Shown: piece after piece, positions 40,658 through 52,458 of the stretch
Numbering within the stretch: position 1 is the first letter of the stretch
Layout: every line of letters begins with the position of its first letter
Assembly (NCBI RefSeq): GCF_026151205.1
Contig: NC_087073.1
Coordinates: 19,434,837 to 19,498,836, forward strand
Length of the DNA stretch: 64,000 nt
Reading direction: 5' to 3'
Source: Bolinopsis microptera
Lineage: Eukaryota > Ctenophora > Tentaculata > Lobata > Bolinopsidae
Translations under genes and position numbers: made by a program
The notes under the pieces: generated by a model
What the model was told of the DNA's origin: nothing
The model's input: the letters and a program-made list of their open reading frames with translations, nothing else
Database searches by the model: none

Positions 40658-43316
40658 CTTTAGTATTCCAGGGGTTTCTTTTATATACAGTCTTGTAGTA
40701 TCGTGGTGTAAAGGATTTGCGGGAGTGGTTCCTCTACCCTTGTTTGCTTCACAACATTTTACATATCTGAAAACTAAATAGTTGTGATTAATGCAACATG
40801 TCATTTGCGTGCATTATTTAAGTTTGAGTCATCCAAATACATAAAATCAACATTTGATTTTAACAATTTGTAAAACAGCAGCTGTTGGTTATGTAGATCG
40901 AGCGCCTCAGGTTCGATATTCATATAGCTTGACAGCTAATCTGTTGACCAATGCGGTGAACCTTTATAATTTTGGCAATTGAACCTATTGCTAGCAATAT
41001 AAATTATGATCATGACTTTGGGACGTGCATTATAAATAAAGCAATTAGCGCAGTAACTATTCCCACAATACACATTGAAAGCACAAATATAGTAAGTTGC
41101 TAAGAGAACTGAGAAGGAAATGTGATAAGTGCACGAGGAACCACATAATGGGCCTGCACACTTCCACTGTTTTACCATGATGCTTCAGTCTAGTACAGTT
41201 AGTGTTACTGCGAGGGTAGAAGCCAGTGTCGCCTGGTAACCAATGTTAAGTTTAAAGCTGAGTCCACAATCCATGAGCAACTATTTAGATTACAAATTAG
41301 GGCAAGCAGAGTTGAGACACAGTTAATAAACTGCGGAGTGACTAAAATGCTATACATCAAAACAGAAGGCTCCAACCAAACACTCTACCTACTGATCCTA
41401 ACCACCCTAACCACTTTCTAACTCAATCTCTAATAATTGTGTATATTGGTCGTTAGAATATAGCGAGATTTCATTGCTTCTATTATGATGTCGTAAGAGA
41501 GGGTAGAATGTTTTATGATAAATATTTTAAGTAGTGACCCAAGAATTTGTTTCACTCTAGTATGCATTTCATTCTTATACGCTTTAAACCAATACCCAAA
41601 GGATTTGAACTTTTGCTCTGCAGAAGAAGCAAAGTCGATAGATAATTTGTGACACAATACAACAGCAGACTTTAATAATACAGAGTGATACACTTGTAAT
41701 CATGGTAAATACTTATTATTTTCCGCTTGGCTAAGCGCAGAGACAGTAGTTCCTACCCTCTGATAGCTCGGTACTATGAAGAAGGAAAGTAGTTGGAGTA
41801 ATGAAGTAAAGAAATTACCATTTGATGAGATTTCACTCATTGCTTCACCTGCTGTTTCCTCAGCAACGACATTTACATTGTTTTTGAATGACCTTACCAC
41901 GGGTACAACTACGCTGATTGTCGAGACAATGCCAATCGTCAAGACTTCAATCCCAATAGAATTATTATAATAATCGGATTATCCTAATCACGATTTGAAT
42001 ACAAATTACATTTCTACCCCCACGTCCGATTCAGGAATAAAAACGTGGGAGGAATTACGGTCAAGTTGTTCAACTGTGCCATACCATTTATTCAAATAGG
42101 CGACAAAATCCTAAAATTGAGTAAGACTAAGAGAGTCCTGCACAGTAGGAAAAGGGTCTGGTTGAAAATTGCTTCACATAACCGTCAGTGAACAGAACAA
42201 ACGAGTTAGCAATTGAAGCTAGTTCTTATAGCTAGACTATTAGTATTTTATAAATTAACTGGTAGCATGATAATAAGCATGGTCCTTTTCATGACGTGTT
42301 AGCTATCAGTTACTGTTTCATTTTAAAGCCGGCATACAAATAGAAAATGAAGAATTAACTCTGCATAGTGAATTATAATCCATACGAATAAGAAGATAGA
42401 TAAGCATTGAGCATCAATTGCTTCGAAAGTCGTCTAATCCCTCCCTATCATGCATAAGTGAGGTAAGACGAATTTCGGCTGAGCTCAAGTCTCCGAATGA
42501 AATTGGTGTGCTTGTTGTTTGGGAGTTAGACAGCAACTGCTCGGATCATAAACAAATATCGTGCTGGTAAAGTAAGTAATCTTAGTGAGATTCTAACCAA
42601 ATCAAAACCATCAGATACGATATGATTCTAACAGAGGAGAGCCTCGCTGAGAATACGAAAGCATGTAAACTGTAAGTACTAGGAGGGAACCTACATAAAT
42701 CAGTTGTATATTCGTTAATTTGTGTTACACCCAGACTACTGAAATATGAACCAGGGTTTTTTTGCAGTGTAAAATTATCATACCCACCATTGATATGTAT
42801 TTATTACGGCAATTGCTAATGAGCTGAACGGGCTCACTCAATTATATTTTTAGAAATGTTTTATACGGTACTCCTACCGGTAGGACATATTCGAATTTCA
42901 GCATTCCACGACCCAAATTTCACCATTCACTGTTTTGACTGAGTTTTTCTTGAATTGTGAATGGCGGCCATCTTACAGGGTCACTGAGGTTTGAGGATGG
43001 CACAAGACACGATTGACGTACTGATCAAAGTTCTATTCCCAAAGAAAGCTTTGATTAACGGGAAATCATCAGAATTTAAAAAGAGATTTTTGAAGAGAAG
43101 CTTTTCTGCCGTTTCCTTGACCGAAATTTGGCGGTCTTGACTGAAATTTTGACAAGTGACCAATGAGTGAGGTCGGTGAGAGTGACACAAGGAATCAAAC
43201 CGCTCTGCTCCCGCTCCTACTAAATCGGGTTAAAATGCTTCCCTGGAGAGTTATGGGCAAAAAACCGTTTTGGTCACGTGACAGGCTAGTAAAATACGAA
43301 TTCGATTGTTTAGGGC

Positions 43317-43400
43317 CCGGGTTAGGGTTAGGCCTAGGGTTGTGGTAAGGGTTATGGTTATTCGGGGTTATGGTTAGGGTTAGAGTTGGGATTAGGGTTT
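43317..43400 (+). repeat. Degenerate telomere-like (TTAGGG)n tract
   Basis: Repeated GGGTTAGGGTTAGG, GGGTTATGG and TTAGGGTT units over ~85 bp with substitutions. TTAGGG is the canonical metazoan telomere repeat. This is an internal, decayed block. Confidence 0.75.
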
Positions 43401-44250
43401 ATGTAAAACCTTTTTGTACGGCTGCAAAACCATAAAAACCAAAGTCACGTGAAATTTTTGGGCGAGCGAATTAGTAAAAGCCTCCACGATTGGACAATTA
43501 GTCTTACTAACGAAACATATCGTGGACCCTTAAAACCACGTGTTGATTGACGATGTCAATCCGTCAACGATGCGAAGCAAGAATGCTAGTTTGCGCGGCG
43601 CGTCGAAGCGGCGAAGTCCTCCAAAACCACGTGTTTATTAAAAATAAACATTTTAGCAAATTAGTATGTGGATAATATTTGTGCTGGTTTCAAAATTACC
43701 GTCGTAGAGGAACTCAGACAGGAAATTGTTCTTAACCTTTTTAACGACAGGTTCCAGGTTAATTTTTATCTGAGATTTGATAAATCTATTTTTCGTAATA
43801 TAATATTGCAATTAGTTTTATTATTTAAAAACTTCAAACTTGTTTCAATTCACTTATGATCCTTATATATGAAATTTTAAAAAATATATAATTTTATCGA
43901 ATTCAAACAAATTATTGAAAGTAAATTATTTGAATTACTTACAAACGCTTGGCTAAAAACATAACCAGTCACGATTAGCATATATTTATATAATCTATTT
44001 ATCAATATCACCTTACAATTCTACAGTCATCAGTCATGTCACGATTCGAATGCAATTACTAATACTACGATACAGTGTTAAACTACTATTCAATTTGAAC
44101 CGGAACGTGATTTTATTTGAAACCGTAGTACAATTTGGTCATAATATTGTAGCGCGATGCACTACTGGGTCGCGCCGCGCATCAAATAATTCTTCTCGGT
44201 AGATCGGCGAGATGCACCTCTGACCACTGTGCCTCACCGAGCTTTGTCAT

Positions 44251-44432
44251 ACGTTGTATGACCCGCCGCGCACGAAGTGCGCGGCTCCCCCTGTAGCGTC
44301 GAAGACGCTACTATAGTGAAGCGGCAGTGGGGGTCACCGCGTGATACAAACCGAGCTGCGAAGGATTGACATCGTGAATCAAGTCATAATACGTTGTATG
44401 ACCCGCCGCGCACGAGTGCGCGGCTCCCCCTG
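44251..44432 (+). repeat. Duplicated GC-rich hairpin block
   Basis: ATACGTTGTATGACCCGCCG followed by a CGCGCAC-GA(A)-GTGCGCG hairpin and GCTCCCCCTGTA occurs at about 44251-44295 and again at about 44390-44434. The first copy adds a second hairpin, GTAGCGTC-GAA-GACGCTAC. The GC content is far above the surroundings. Confidence 0.7.
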
Positions 44433-44479
44433 TATCGTAAGAACGATAAACCTTGTGATATATGACAGTAGATGAATCC

Positions 44480-46804
44480 ATAAATTTGGAACATGGGCAC
44501 ATCGCAGTATTGGCCGTATTTGAGTGCTGGGAAGCCTCAATTCGGTTTTCTAAGATGGATATGGCCGTAAGCTAGGCCTAGGAGCCATCAAAAGTCGTAT
44601 AAAATTACCCATGGAATGACCAGAAATGAACGAAAATGAACATTCTTCTCAAAGTGCTCCGAGTGGTTTAAAATGGGTCGGAAAGTGTTTATATTGGTCC
44701 TAGGACCACTCAAACCAAGGTTGGGAATCACTGCACGTCTAGAACCGATGTTACCTATGTTCCAAAATGTTCCAATTTTGGGACAATAATCCTCCTGAGA
44801 ATCCAGATTTTTGGAACATGGGCACATCGAAGTATTGGCTGTATTTAAGTGCTGGGAAGCCTCAATTCGGTTTTCTAAGATGGATATAGGTAAAAACTAG
44901 GCCTAAGAGCCATCAAAACTCAAATAACATTACCCAGGTTCATGGAATGAACGAAAATGAACTAAAATGAATATTTATTTTTAATTGTAGTTGACGAAAT
45001 GAGAGTCTCCACTCAGTGTGTTAAAACATAATTCTTTGTCGACGTTTCGGCTACATGCCTTTGTCATAAACAGGACGTACTGAAAACTTACATAGCTCAA
45101 TAAATGTAATAGATTTGTAGTGTTGTAATTAGTTTAAATAAATGATTGACCCACTCATAAGAGCAAAACAAGATTACCAGTAAAATGAATATTGTCCTAA
45201 AAATGCTCAGAACGGTTTAAAATTGGTCGGAAAGTGTTTATATTGGTCCTAAGACCACTCAAACCAAGTTTGGGAATCACTGCACGTCTAGAACCGATGT
45301 TACCTATGTTCCAAGATGTTCCAATTTTGGGACAATAATCCTCCTGAGAATCCAGATTTTTGGAACATGGGCACATCGAAGTATTGGCTGTATTTAAGTG
45401 CTGGGAAGCCTCAATTCGGTTTTCTAAGATGGATATAGGTAAAAACTAGGCCTAAGAGCCATCAAAACTCAAATAACATTTATACCCAGGTTCATGGAAT
45501 GAACGAAAATGAACTAAAATGAATATTGTCCTAAAAATGCTCAGAACGGTTTAAAATTGGTCGGAAAGTGTTTATATTAGTCCTAGGACCACTCAAACCA
45601 AGTTTGGGAATCACTGCATGTCTAGAACCGATGTTACCAATGTTCCAAAATGTTCCAATTTTGGGACAATAATCCTCCTGAGAATCCAGATTTTTTCCGT
45701 TCACCCTTTTGTAAAAAGGCAATAGTTCATTTTCGATCATTCCATGAACCTGGGTAATGTTATTTGAGTTTTGATGGCTCTTAGGCCTAGTTTTTACCTA
45801 TATCCATTTTAGAAAACCGAATTGAGGCTTCCCAGCACTTAAATACAGCCAATACTTCGATGTGCTCATGTTCCAAAAATCTGGATTCTCAGGAGGATTA
45901 TTGTCCCAAAATTGGAACATTTTGGGACATAGGTAACATCGGTTCTAGACATGCAGTGATTCCCAATCTTGGTTTGAGTGGTCCCAGGACCAATATAAAC
46001 ACTTTCCAACCAATTTTAGACCGTTCTGAGCATTTTAGGACAATATTCATTTTAGTTCATTTTCGTTCATTCCATGAACCTGGGTAATGTTATTTGAGTT
46101 TTGATGGCTCCTACTATGCCTAGTTTTTACCTATATCCATCTTAGAAAACCGAATTGAGGCTTCCCAGCACTTAAATACAGCCAATACTTCGATGTGCCC
46201 ATGTTCCAAAAATCTGGATTCTCAGGAGGATTATTGTCCCAAAATTGGAACATTTTGGAACATAGGTAACATCGGTTCTAGGCATGCAGCGATTCCAAAA
46301 CTAGGTTTGAGTGGTCCCAGGACCAATATAAACACTTTCCGACCAATTTTAGACCGTTCTGAGCATTTTTAGGACAATATTCATTTTTGTTCATTTTCGT
46401 TCATTCCATGAACCTGGGTAATGTTATTTGAGTTTTGGTGGCTCGTAGGCCTAGTTTTTACCTATATCCATCTTAGAAAACCGAATTGAGGCTTCCCAGC
46501 ACTTAAATACAGCCAATACTTCGATGTGCTCATGTTCCAAAAATCTGGATTCTCAGGAGGATTATTGTCCCAAAATTGGAACATTTTGGAACATTGGTAA
46601 CATCCGTTCTAGACATGCAGTGATTCCCAAACTTGGTTTGAGTGGTCCTAGGACTAATATAAACACTTTCCGACCAATTTTAAACCGTTCTGAGCATTTT
46701 TAGGACAATATTCATTTTAGTTCATTTTCGTTCATTCCATGAACCTGGGTAATGTTATGCTACTTTCGATGGCCCCTAGACCTAGCTTGCAACTATATCC
46801 ATCA
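44480..46804. repeat. Inverted array of ~330-bp repeats
   Basis: About three copies in one orientation (44480-45690) and about three in the other (45745-46804) meet at a short unique centre (45690-45745). The block GGAACATGGGCACATCG marks the unit at 44488, 44813 and 45362. Its complement starts at about 45861, 46196 and 46527, so the spacing is ~325-335 bp once the 205-bp insertion at 44976 is removed. Copies are highly similar. The 70-80-residue frames inside are translations of the repeat, not genes. Confidence 0.9.
44976..45180 (-). mobile_element. 205-bp retroposon with 13-bp target duplication
   Basis: Neighbouring array units lack this segment, so it is an insertion. TAAAATGAATATT occurs on both sides (44963-44975 and 45181-45193) as a 13-bp target duplication, a length typical of retrotransposition. 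Read on the minus strand it contains CAACACTAC, then CCTG, a GGC-ATGTA-GCC hairpin and GAAACGTCG. It has no coding capacity. The hairpin-GAAA layout is like that at 11445 and 57815. Confidence 0.75.
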
Positions 46805-47451
46805 TTTACAATTATTTAGGGCACTATTTAGAGCTTATTGGGGCAAATAAATGCATGGGACTGCACTTACTTTTTTTTACTTTGCGGGCGATCCTCGATC
46901 GAAATCCCGTTCACTATCTTCCTCAAAATTTTTTGATTGCACATGGCACAAGTTTATCCGGAGAAAACTTGGACGGATAATGAAAATTTTGAAAAATATG
47001 TCCTTTAGCCGATAGGACATTTTCAGAATTCAGCCTTGCTTCTGCATTGTGCATTGCAGATTTCAAATTCTACTGTTTAGGGGTCGTTTACAATTTATTA
47101 AATCAAAATATTTTTCAACAGGTCATAACTTCAATTGTATCACGTCGTGACCCCCATTGTCGTTTCACTGAGCATAATGTAGATCAGCAGCCTTTCAGAA
47201 GAAAAATAAAAATACACTTTTGAATTCATAAGTTAAGTATTTACACAGCTATACAACTATGAAGCAATGTATTGAAAATGATCATACTATGTGATTGGCA
47301 TGCGTGTGAATTTGAAGTGATAAAAACACTGATTACATATTTACAATATATATATTTATTTACACATCTCTCTGGAAAAATAAAATCAGCTTCTCTTAAT
47401 ATTAAAGATTCGTGATACCAAAATATTTCAGTTTGTTTAGTGTTCATCTGT
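46805..47451. other. Intergenic, downstream of ODAD2
   Basis: AT-rich. It holds a MITE-like end AGGGGTCGTTTACA near 47079 and the ODAD2 3' UTR. No gene recognised. Confidence 0.4.
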
Positions 47452-50400
47452 TCAACGCTGGGAGCGGTCAATGTCGTTTGCTAAAGCCAGATGGCGGATG
47501 TTGGCGATGCAGCCGGCAGCCGCTTCTTGGAGCTTCCAGTCGTCATCACCGACCATGTTGACGAGCCACTGTTTGGCGTGGTTCTCGTGCATCACCACAC
47601 AGTTTTCTGGTTCCTGAAAGTCGTGGGATATGAGCATTGAGCAACAACGCAAATCGCATTGGCAACACTCAAATAAACAATAGAAGGAAAAAATAAAAAA
47701 TAACGAACAATAAAAAAGGCTCAAGCCCATAAAGACCAGAGAAAGATATCAATGAGACGTTTGAAAGACTTATTGATACTTACAAGTGAAAGGTGGAAAA
47801 GTGCCATGGCAGCAGCTTTGTACACAAATGTGTCTTTCGATTTAAGATATTTTACCAAAGGCTTGACAACATCACGTGCACCAAACTCTTTCCTGTTGTT
47901 GCCCCAGATGCAACACCTGAAATGTTGCCCATTCACGACACAAAATATTGTCTAAGATTTAATAAGATACTAATGTTTTTGTGATTCTAAATATTAAGAG
48001 TTTTAATTGTATTTCTATAAAAAACATTTTTTTGTTGAAACCAACCTGCCGATAGCATCTGCTATGTGCCCTCTGACATAATCATCATTGGCATGAGCGA
48101 CGACTAGTTTTGAAAGAATGGGAACAACTCCATGATCTGTCAATACAGCCAAGTTCTGTTCGTCTTTAGCGATATTAGCAACTGCACTACAGATGCTAGC
48201 CAAAACTTCGCGATTGTCTGATTTTAATAAGCTGACTATCAACTCCAAACCACCTACTAAACTTCGAACCTGAAACAAAAGTGTTTAATTGTATTTGGTA
48301 AAGGTATCATGTATTTCTTAACCAAAAGCTCTTCATTTTTCAAATTATTGATTTGAAAAAACTTACCATTTCTCCTGCATCTTTGTTGTTGTCGATACAC
48401 GGACAAATAGCCCAGGCAGCACTGGACTGAACTTGAGGATTGGGTGATTTCAAAAGCGACCACAATAATCGTACACCATCATATTTGTCGATAATGCTGG
48501 CGCTATCGGGTTCAGTAGCACACTTTCCAAGGGCATGTGCCACGTTTATTAAGAGGATAGGATTTGTTCCGCTCAGTAGATTCACTAAGTGTGTTAACCC
48601 ACCTGAAGTTAAAAACGTTTTGAACTGTGAACATGTTTAAAATAGTCCAGGTTAGGCACATAGTTTTTAAAACCATAAAAGCTACTGTAGTGAATCGTTG
48701 CTAGGAGAAAGTGATTAAGTACGTGCTCAAATGCTATCAGCGGCACACTTTTCGTGAAAAAGCTTGGTTTTGGTGCTGGAACTTTTTACTTTTTGCGGCG
48801 CGCACGCGCGCTGTGATGGAATTCACAGCTGACATCTTGACTTTTGAAATAAAATACTACAAACCTGCTTTTCTGATCTGTTCGATGTTTTCTGGAATTT
48901 TGGCACATTCTGCGATGGATCCTGCCACATTTATCATGACTTCCTCCGGCTGGTTATGTAACAAAGGAACTAAAGATTCACAGAGTTTGAGGCCTTTGAA
49001 TATTTCGCAGTTTTCCTTGTCGATAGCAACTTTCCATATCGCTCCAGTTACTCCTTCTAACATGACAACATTTTCTGTAAATTTGATGAGTCTGGCTAAA
49101 GGTTCCAATCCGTCGTGTTGTCGAATGAGTGTTCTGCAAATTTCGTCTTCTGCACAATGGAAAATCGCTTTCGCGCAATGTGATACTAGTTCCTGAAATG
49201 ATATTAGATGGTAAAATATTTGTTCTAGAACTCCAGCGAACAGAATATGCTGGAAGAAGTTCCACGAGGTTTTCACAACCACTATTTTAACAAAGTAGGA
49301 GATATGCTAAGATAGTTCCTCTTTTTGTCTAACTTATACATCCGGTGAATATGTTCTAGAATATTCCAGCGCATGTTGGCGAAAACACTGTGCTCAACCA
49401 CGCGATAAATACGGAATACTCGTGAGAAAACATAAGCTGACCTGATTCTCTGACTCAAGGAATTTGCTGAGATACTGAATAATTCCACCGTCACATATGG
49501 CAGCCCTGTATTCAGGGTCAACTGAACACTCACTGAGTGTAGCTACTACTGGTACCAATATTGTTTCTACTTCCAGGGTTATCAGTTTACTGAGATGCTG
49601 GATCAGACCTGAACTCTTCATTTTCTGAAATGATTACGAAATCGTTAGCAAGAATTTGGTAGGCGTCGCGAAAGTAAGCAAGTGATTGTGTTTGATGAAA
49701 AATTGCGAAATTCAATACCAACACTGAATAAAATGAACTATCATGTTAGGTTTTCTTACCCTTTTATTTTTCTTGCTTTTGCTAAGAGAACACAATCCCA
49801 GAGCAGCACATCTGAGCAGCTCAACAGCTTGCTTGTCCTCCTTCAGTATATCAATGTTTGTGTTAGGTGGAATGTTGAGCAGAGATACGAACTTGCCTAT
49901 ACCGCCGTCTTTGCGCACGAGACGCCGAGCACGAGTCAATTTGGCGATGTTAGCGATGGTCTCCGCAGAGAGACACTGGAGGTCGGGTACCGTGGAGGAG
50001 AGAAGACCAATCAGGGACTGAATCGCACCAAGATCCGTCAGAGACCTGCTGATTGGCCGACTTTGGGAGATATCTTTCAGGATCTTCAACGAGGCTATCT
50101 GACACCTGTCGAATACCCACAATAATTACCACTATATGCTGGGTTGATTAGTTAGCAGCGGAATACCCATGGAATGAGTTACATTACTTGGTTATGACCA
50201 ACGCAACATTATATTGATCAGAGAATTTAATCAAGCTTAAGTTACACCACTCTACTGAAACTTCAGTATAATTTTAATTAACATCTAAAAAACAAACAAG
50301 TGACTCACTTGATCTCAGTAGTATCGAGCAAGTTGACCAGAGCTTCCAAACCATCCACATCCCTGATAGCGATCTGGCATATATCTTGTGACAAGTCAAA

Positions 50401-50976
50401 GTCTCTCAGGGAACAAAGAGCGATGAGTGTAGCGGTGGGGTTACCCCCTTTCAGATACTTGATCAGCTTCTGTATCTGCCAGTACTCAGATGGCAGATCA
50501 GCATTTATCTGGAGTGCAGACTAAACATAAAGATATGGAGTTGTAAGTAAGAGATCTAGTGCGACTTGGAGTGTTTTCGAGGATATGCTCAGAGGAGGAT
50601 GGTCTAAGTAACAAACATCAATTTCATTCATGGAAACAAATGTAGGGTCATCTAGAAATATAAAAGCAATCATCGTTTATAAAAGTTTGTCTGATAAGAA
50701 AACAAAAGGGACAATCTCTCGAAAGTAAGTAGCCTTTAAATAAAATGAATAAAGTAACCGATCTTAGAAACTATCATTACTGGGCAATAGATGAATATGA
50801 GAAGGATAGATCCATTGTCTTACCTTCCTACGGTCCCTGGTGTCATCATCATCGTCCATATCATCATTACTAGTCTCACTGTACGAGTCATCTGTTTTGT
50901 GTTTCTTACTGATGGACCGGCTGTTTGTCATGCTGCGCTGCACGCTGCGCCGTGTGCTTTCTGTTCGAGCAGGCAT
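47452..50976 (-). CDS. ODAD2: Outer dynein arm docking subunit 2, armadillo-repeat protein (9 exons)
   Basis: ODAD2 (ARMC4) is needed to dock outer dynein arms on ciliary doublets. Minus-strand exons 50976-50824, 50520-50309, 50105-49760, 49624-49442, 49192-48865, 48602-48367, 48269-48046, 47916-47784 and 47613-47452 agree in phase and give 658 residues. Family-specific segments include [20 protein letters not shown], the [19 protein letters not shown] region, [40 protein letters not shown] and the C-terminal [19 protein letters not shown]. Armadillo repeats fill the protein after residue ~75. The N terminus is short: exon 1 codes for 51 residues rich in Ser, Lys and Asp, whereas human ODAD2 (about 1,044 residues) has a much longer N-terminal region. 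Either that region is absent here or more 5' exons exist. Confidence 0.93.
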
Positions 50977-50984
50977 GGTTCTTA

Positions 50985-51598
50985 GCTACTAAAAATTGTG
51001 GGGGTTTTTAGGCAAAATAACAACTTTACTAATAACAACTTCACTAAAATTAATATCTAACTGATAAAATTTTGCGGTGTGAGAAATCAGCTGCAATCGG
51101 TCAACACAACGTTCAATATAAAGCTCAGCAACAAAGCTGTACAAAAGATATTTAAAAAATCGTAGTCCGTAGCAAAATGGATAATTTCTAAAGCATGTGC
51201 AAATATAGCAAGCACAGCAGTGCAATTTTGAGATTTATAGTGAAGCAAAACATTGAAACTATTCTTACTTTAGAATGGATAATGATACAAAATAAATTGC
51301 TATGATCGAGTAGATTAATAACTACAAATTGGTAAATAAATTAGAAATAAACAATGATGGTTAAAAAAAGAGGTTGAAATAGTATAAAATGCTTTAAGAT
51401 TAAAAGCAATAATCAAATGGGCAACTTTCTATGCAAAGCATTTAAAAGCCACTAATTTCTGGTTATAAATTGATAAAAAGGGTCACTGTATTCTCGACGC
51501 TAATAATCGAATAAGTTAAATTGAAAATAGCATTATAATAAATTAATTAAAAAGATACTCGATGAATTACCTAATACTTACGAACAATTGGAGAGTAC
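50985..51598. other. Selenoprotein H 3' flank
   Basis: Lies between the ODAD2 start and the SECIS of the next gene. AT-rich, with no other feature seen. Confidence 0.4.
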
Positions 51599-51669
51599 GG
51601 GATTAATATCAAGGTTCAGCCCTCTAAAAACTAGATTTAAACTAAACCCATCATATAAAAACAATCCCC
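51599..51669 (-). promoter_or_regulatory. SECIS element (form II) of selenoprotein H
   Basis: On the minus strand, nine bases after the stop codon, GGGATT and AATCCC can pair as helix I. They enclose the quartet strands ATGA and TGAT. Helix II pairs GGGTTTAG with CTGAACCT, including two G-U pairs. An apical AAA then precedes a mini-stem, TCTA-GTTTT-TAGA. The AA lies 12 bases after the ATGA strand, as in known eukaryotic SECIS elements. This recruits SBP2 and the Sec-specific elongation factor to recode UGA. Confidence 0.85.
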
Positions 51670-51677
51670 ATAACCCC

Positions 51678-52034
51678 TTACTTCATCTTCTCCTTCAGCA
51701 ACTCCACAAAATCATCATCCTCAACGAACTTGAGCCTCCTGGGTGGTCCCAGCTTGATTCCAGACCAAATCTCAGTAACCTCCTCTCCGTCATGATAAGA
51801 CACCTCAAAACTCTTGGATCTGGGTTTAGTGGTGTTGATGAGGACCGGAATGTCGGAATGTTCAGTTGAGATGAGTTTGTCGAGGCGAGTAGCGTGGCGT
51901 TTGTATACGGATCAGGACTTGCAGTGCTCGATGTAAAAGTATTTGGTGAGGTTTGTGGGCTCTGGCTCTTCAGAGGAGGTTTTGACCTTCTTTTGAGGGT
52001 CTGCTACAGTGGATTTCTTCTTTCGTTTGGGCAT
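51678..52034 (-). CDS. SELENOH: Selenoprotein H (UGA = Sec at residue 41)
   Basis: Selenoprotein H is a nuclear/nucleolar, thioredoxin-like, DNA-binding redox protein. The 118-residue frame starts with a basic leader, MPKRKKKSTV, that fits nuclear entry. It then has the redox motif HCKSU, a CxxU with the in-frame TGA at 51912-51914. After the TGA the family signature continues: VYKRHATRL, NTTKPRSKSFEV and IWSGIKLGPPRRLKF. These match human SELENOH (VY-R-A, NPTKPRRGSFEV, WTGIKKGPPRKLKF). A SECIS lies just 3' (51599-51669). It is a single exon. Standard ORF calling sees only the two halves, because the TGA reads as a stop. It lies between ODAD2 and HSCB on the same strand. Confidence 0.95.
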
Positions 52035-52458
52035 GGTTAACTAAGTGATATCGGGATAGTAACTAGAATTAACTAATCATAACCCAAGATAACATCTTGC
52101 TGCAGATAAACAAGTTGACTGTTCAGGTTGATTTTAAATCTATCAACTTGCGTCTTGCACAGATAATAAAACTATAATTTTAGTCACGGAAATAAATTAA
52201 GGGTCATCTAGAAATATAAATGTTATTATCAATTAAACAATTTTGTTTGATACAGAACAAAAGGAACAATCTCAAAAGATACGCAGGCAAAATCAGAAGT
52301 CTCAACTTATCTTCTAATCTTATAATATAAATTTCTATTTCGTTGCTAATAATATAAACTTTAAATCAAACCAATTTATAGAAAACCCAAAGCTACCTTA
52401 ACAGATCTAAAAATGCGATAATCAACATTAAAACATCCACTAGTATTGAAGCTGAAGG

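Larger units (their letters stand above)
40658..44479. other. Intergenic, no gene recognised
   Basis: Mostly AT-rich. It includes a degenerate TTAGGG tract, a few CACGTG sites (43275, 43446, 43537, 43627) and paired GC-rich hairpins at 44251-44432. Short frames at 40936-41178 and 41430-41942 show no family signal. Confidence 0.4.

Noticed and set aside
40900-40925. tRNA B-box-like GGTTCGATATTC
   Set aside because: No matching A box or cloverleaf could be formed around it.
41430-41942. Minus-strand frames with a hydrophobic stretch (SLLQLLSFFIV)
   Set aside because: Considered as a membrane protein exon, but no consistent splice chain or homology could be built.
45038-45074. Complete hammerhead ribozyme in the 205-bp retroposon
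   Set aside because: The stem and GAAAC are present but the conserved CTGATGA is not, so activity is not supported.
44588-46087. Repeated 70-80-residue frames with KNLDSQEDYCPKIGTFW
   Set aside because: They recur only because the ~330-bp array repeats; copies occur in both orientations and are broken.
48711-49196. 161-codon plus-strand frame, and 49682-50125 plus
   Set aside because: Both are antisense to ODAD2 exons whose splice sites and homology are clear.
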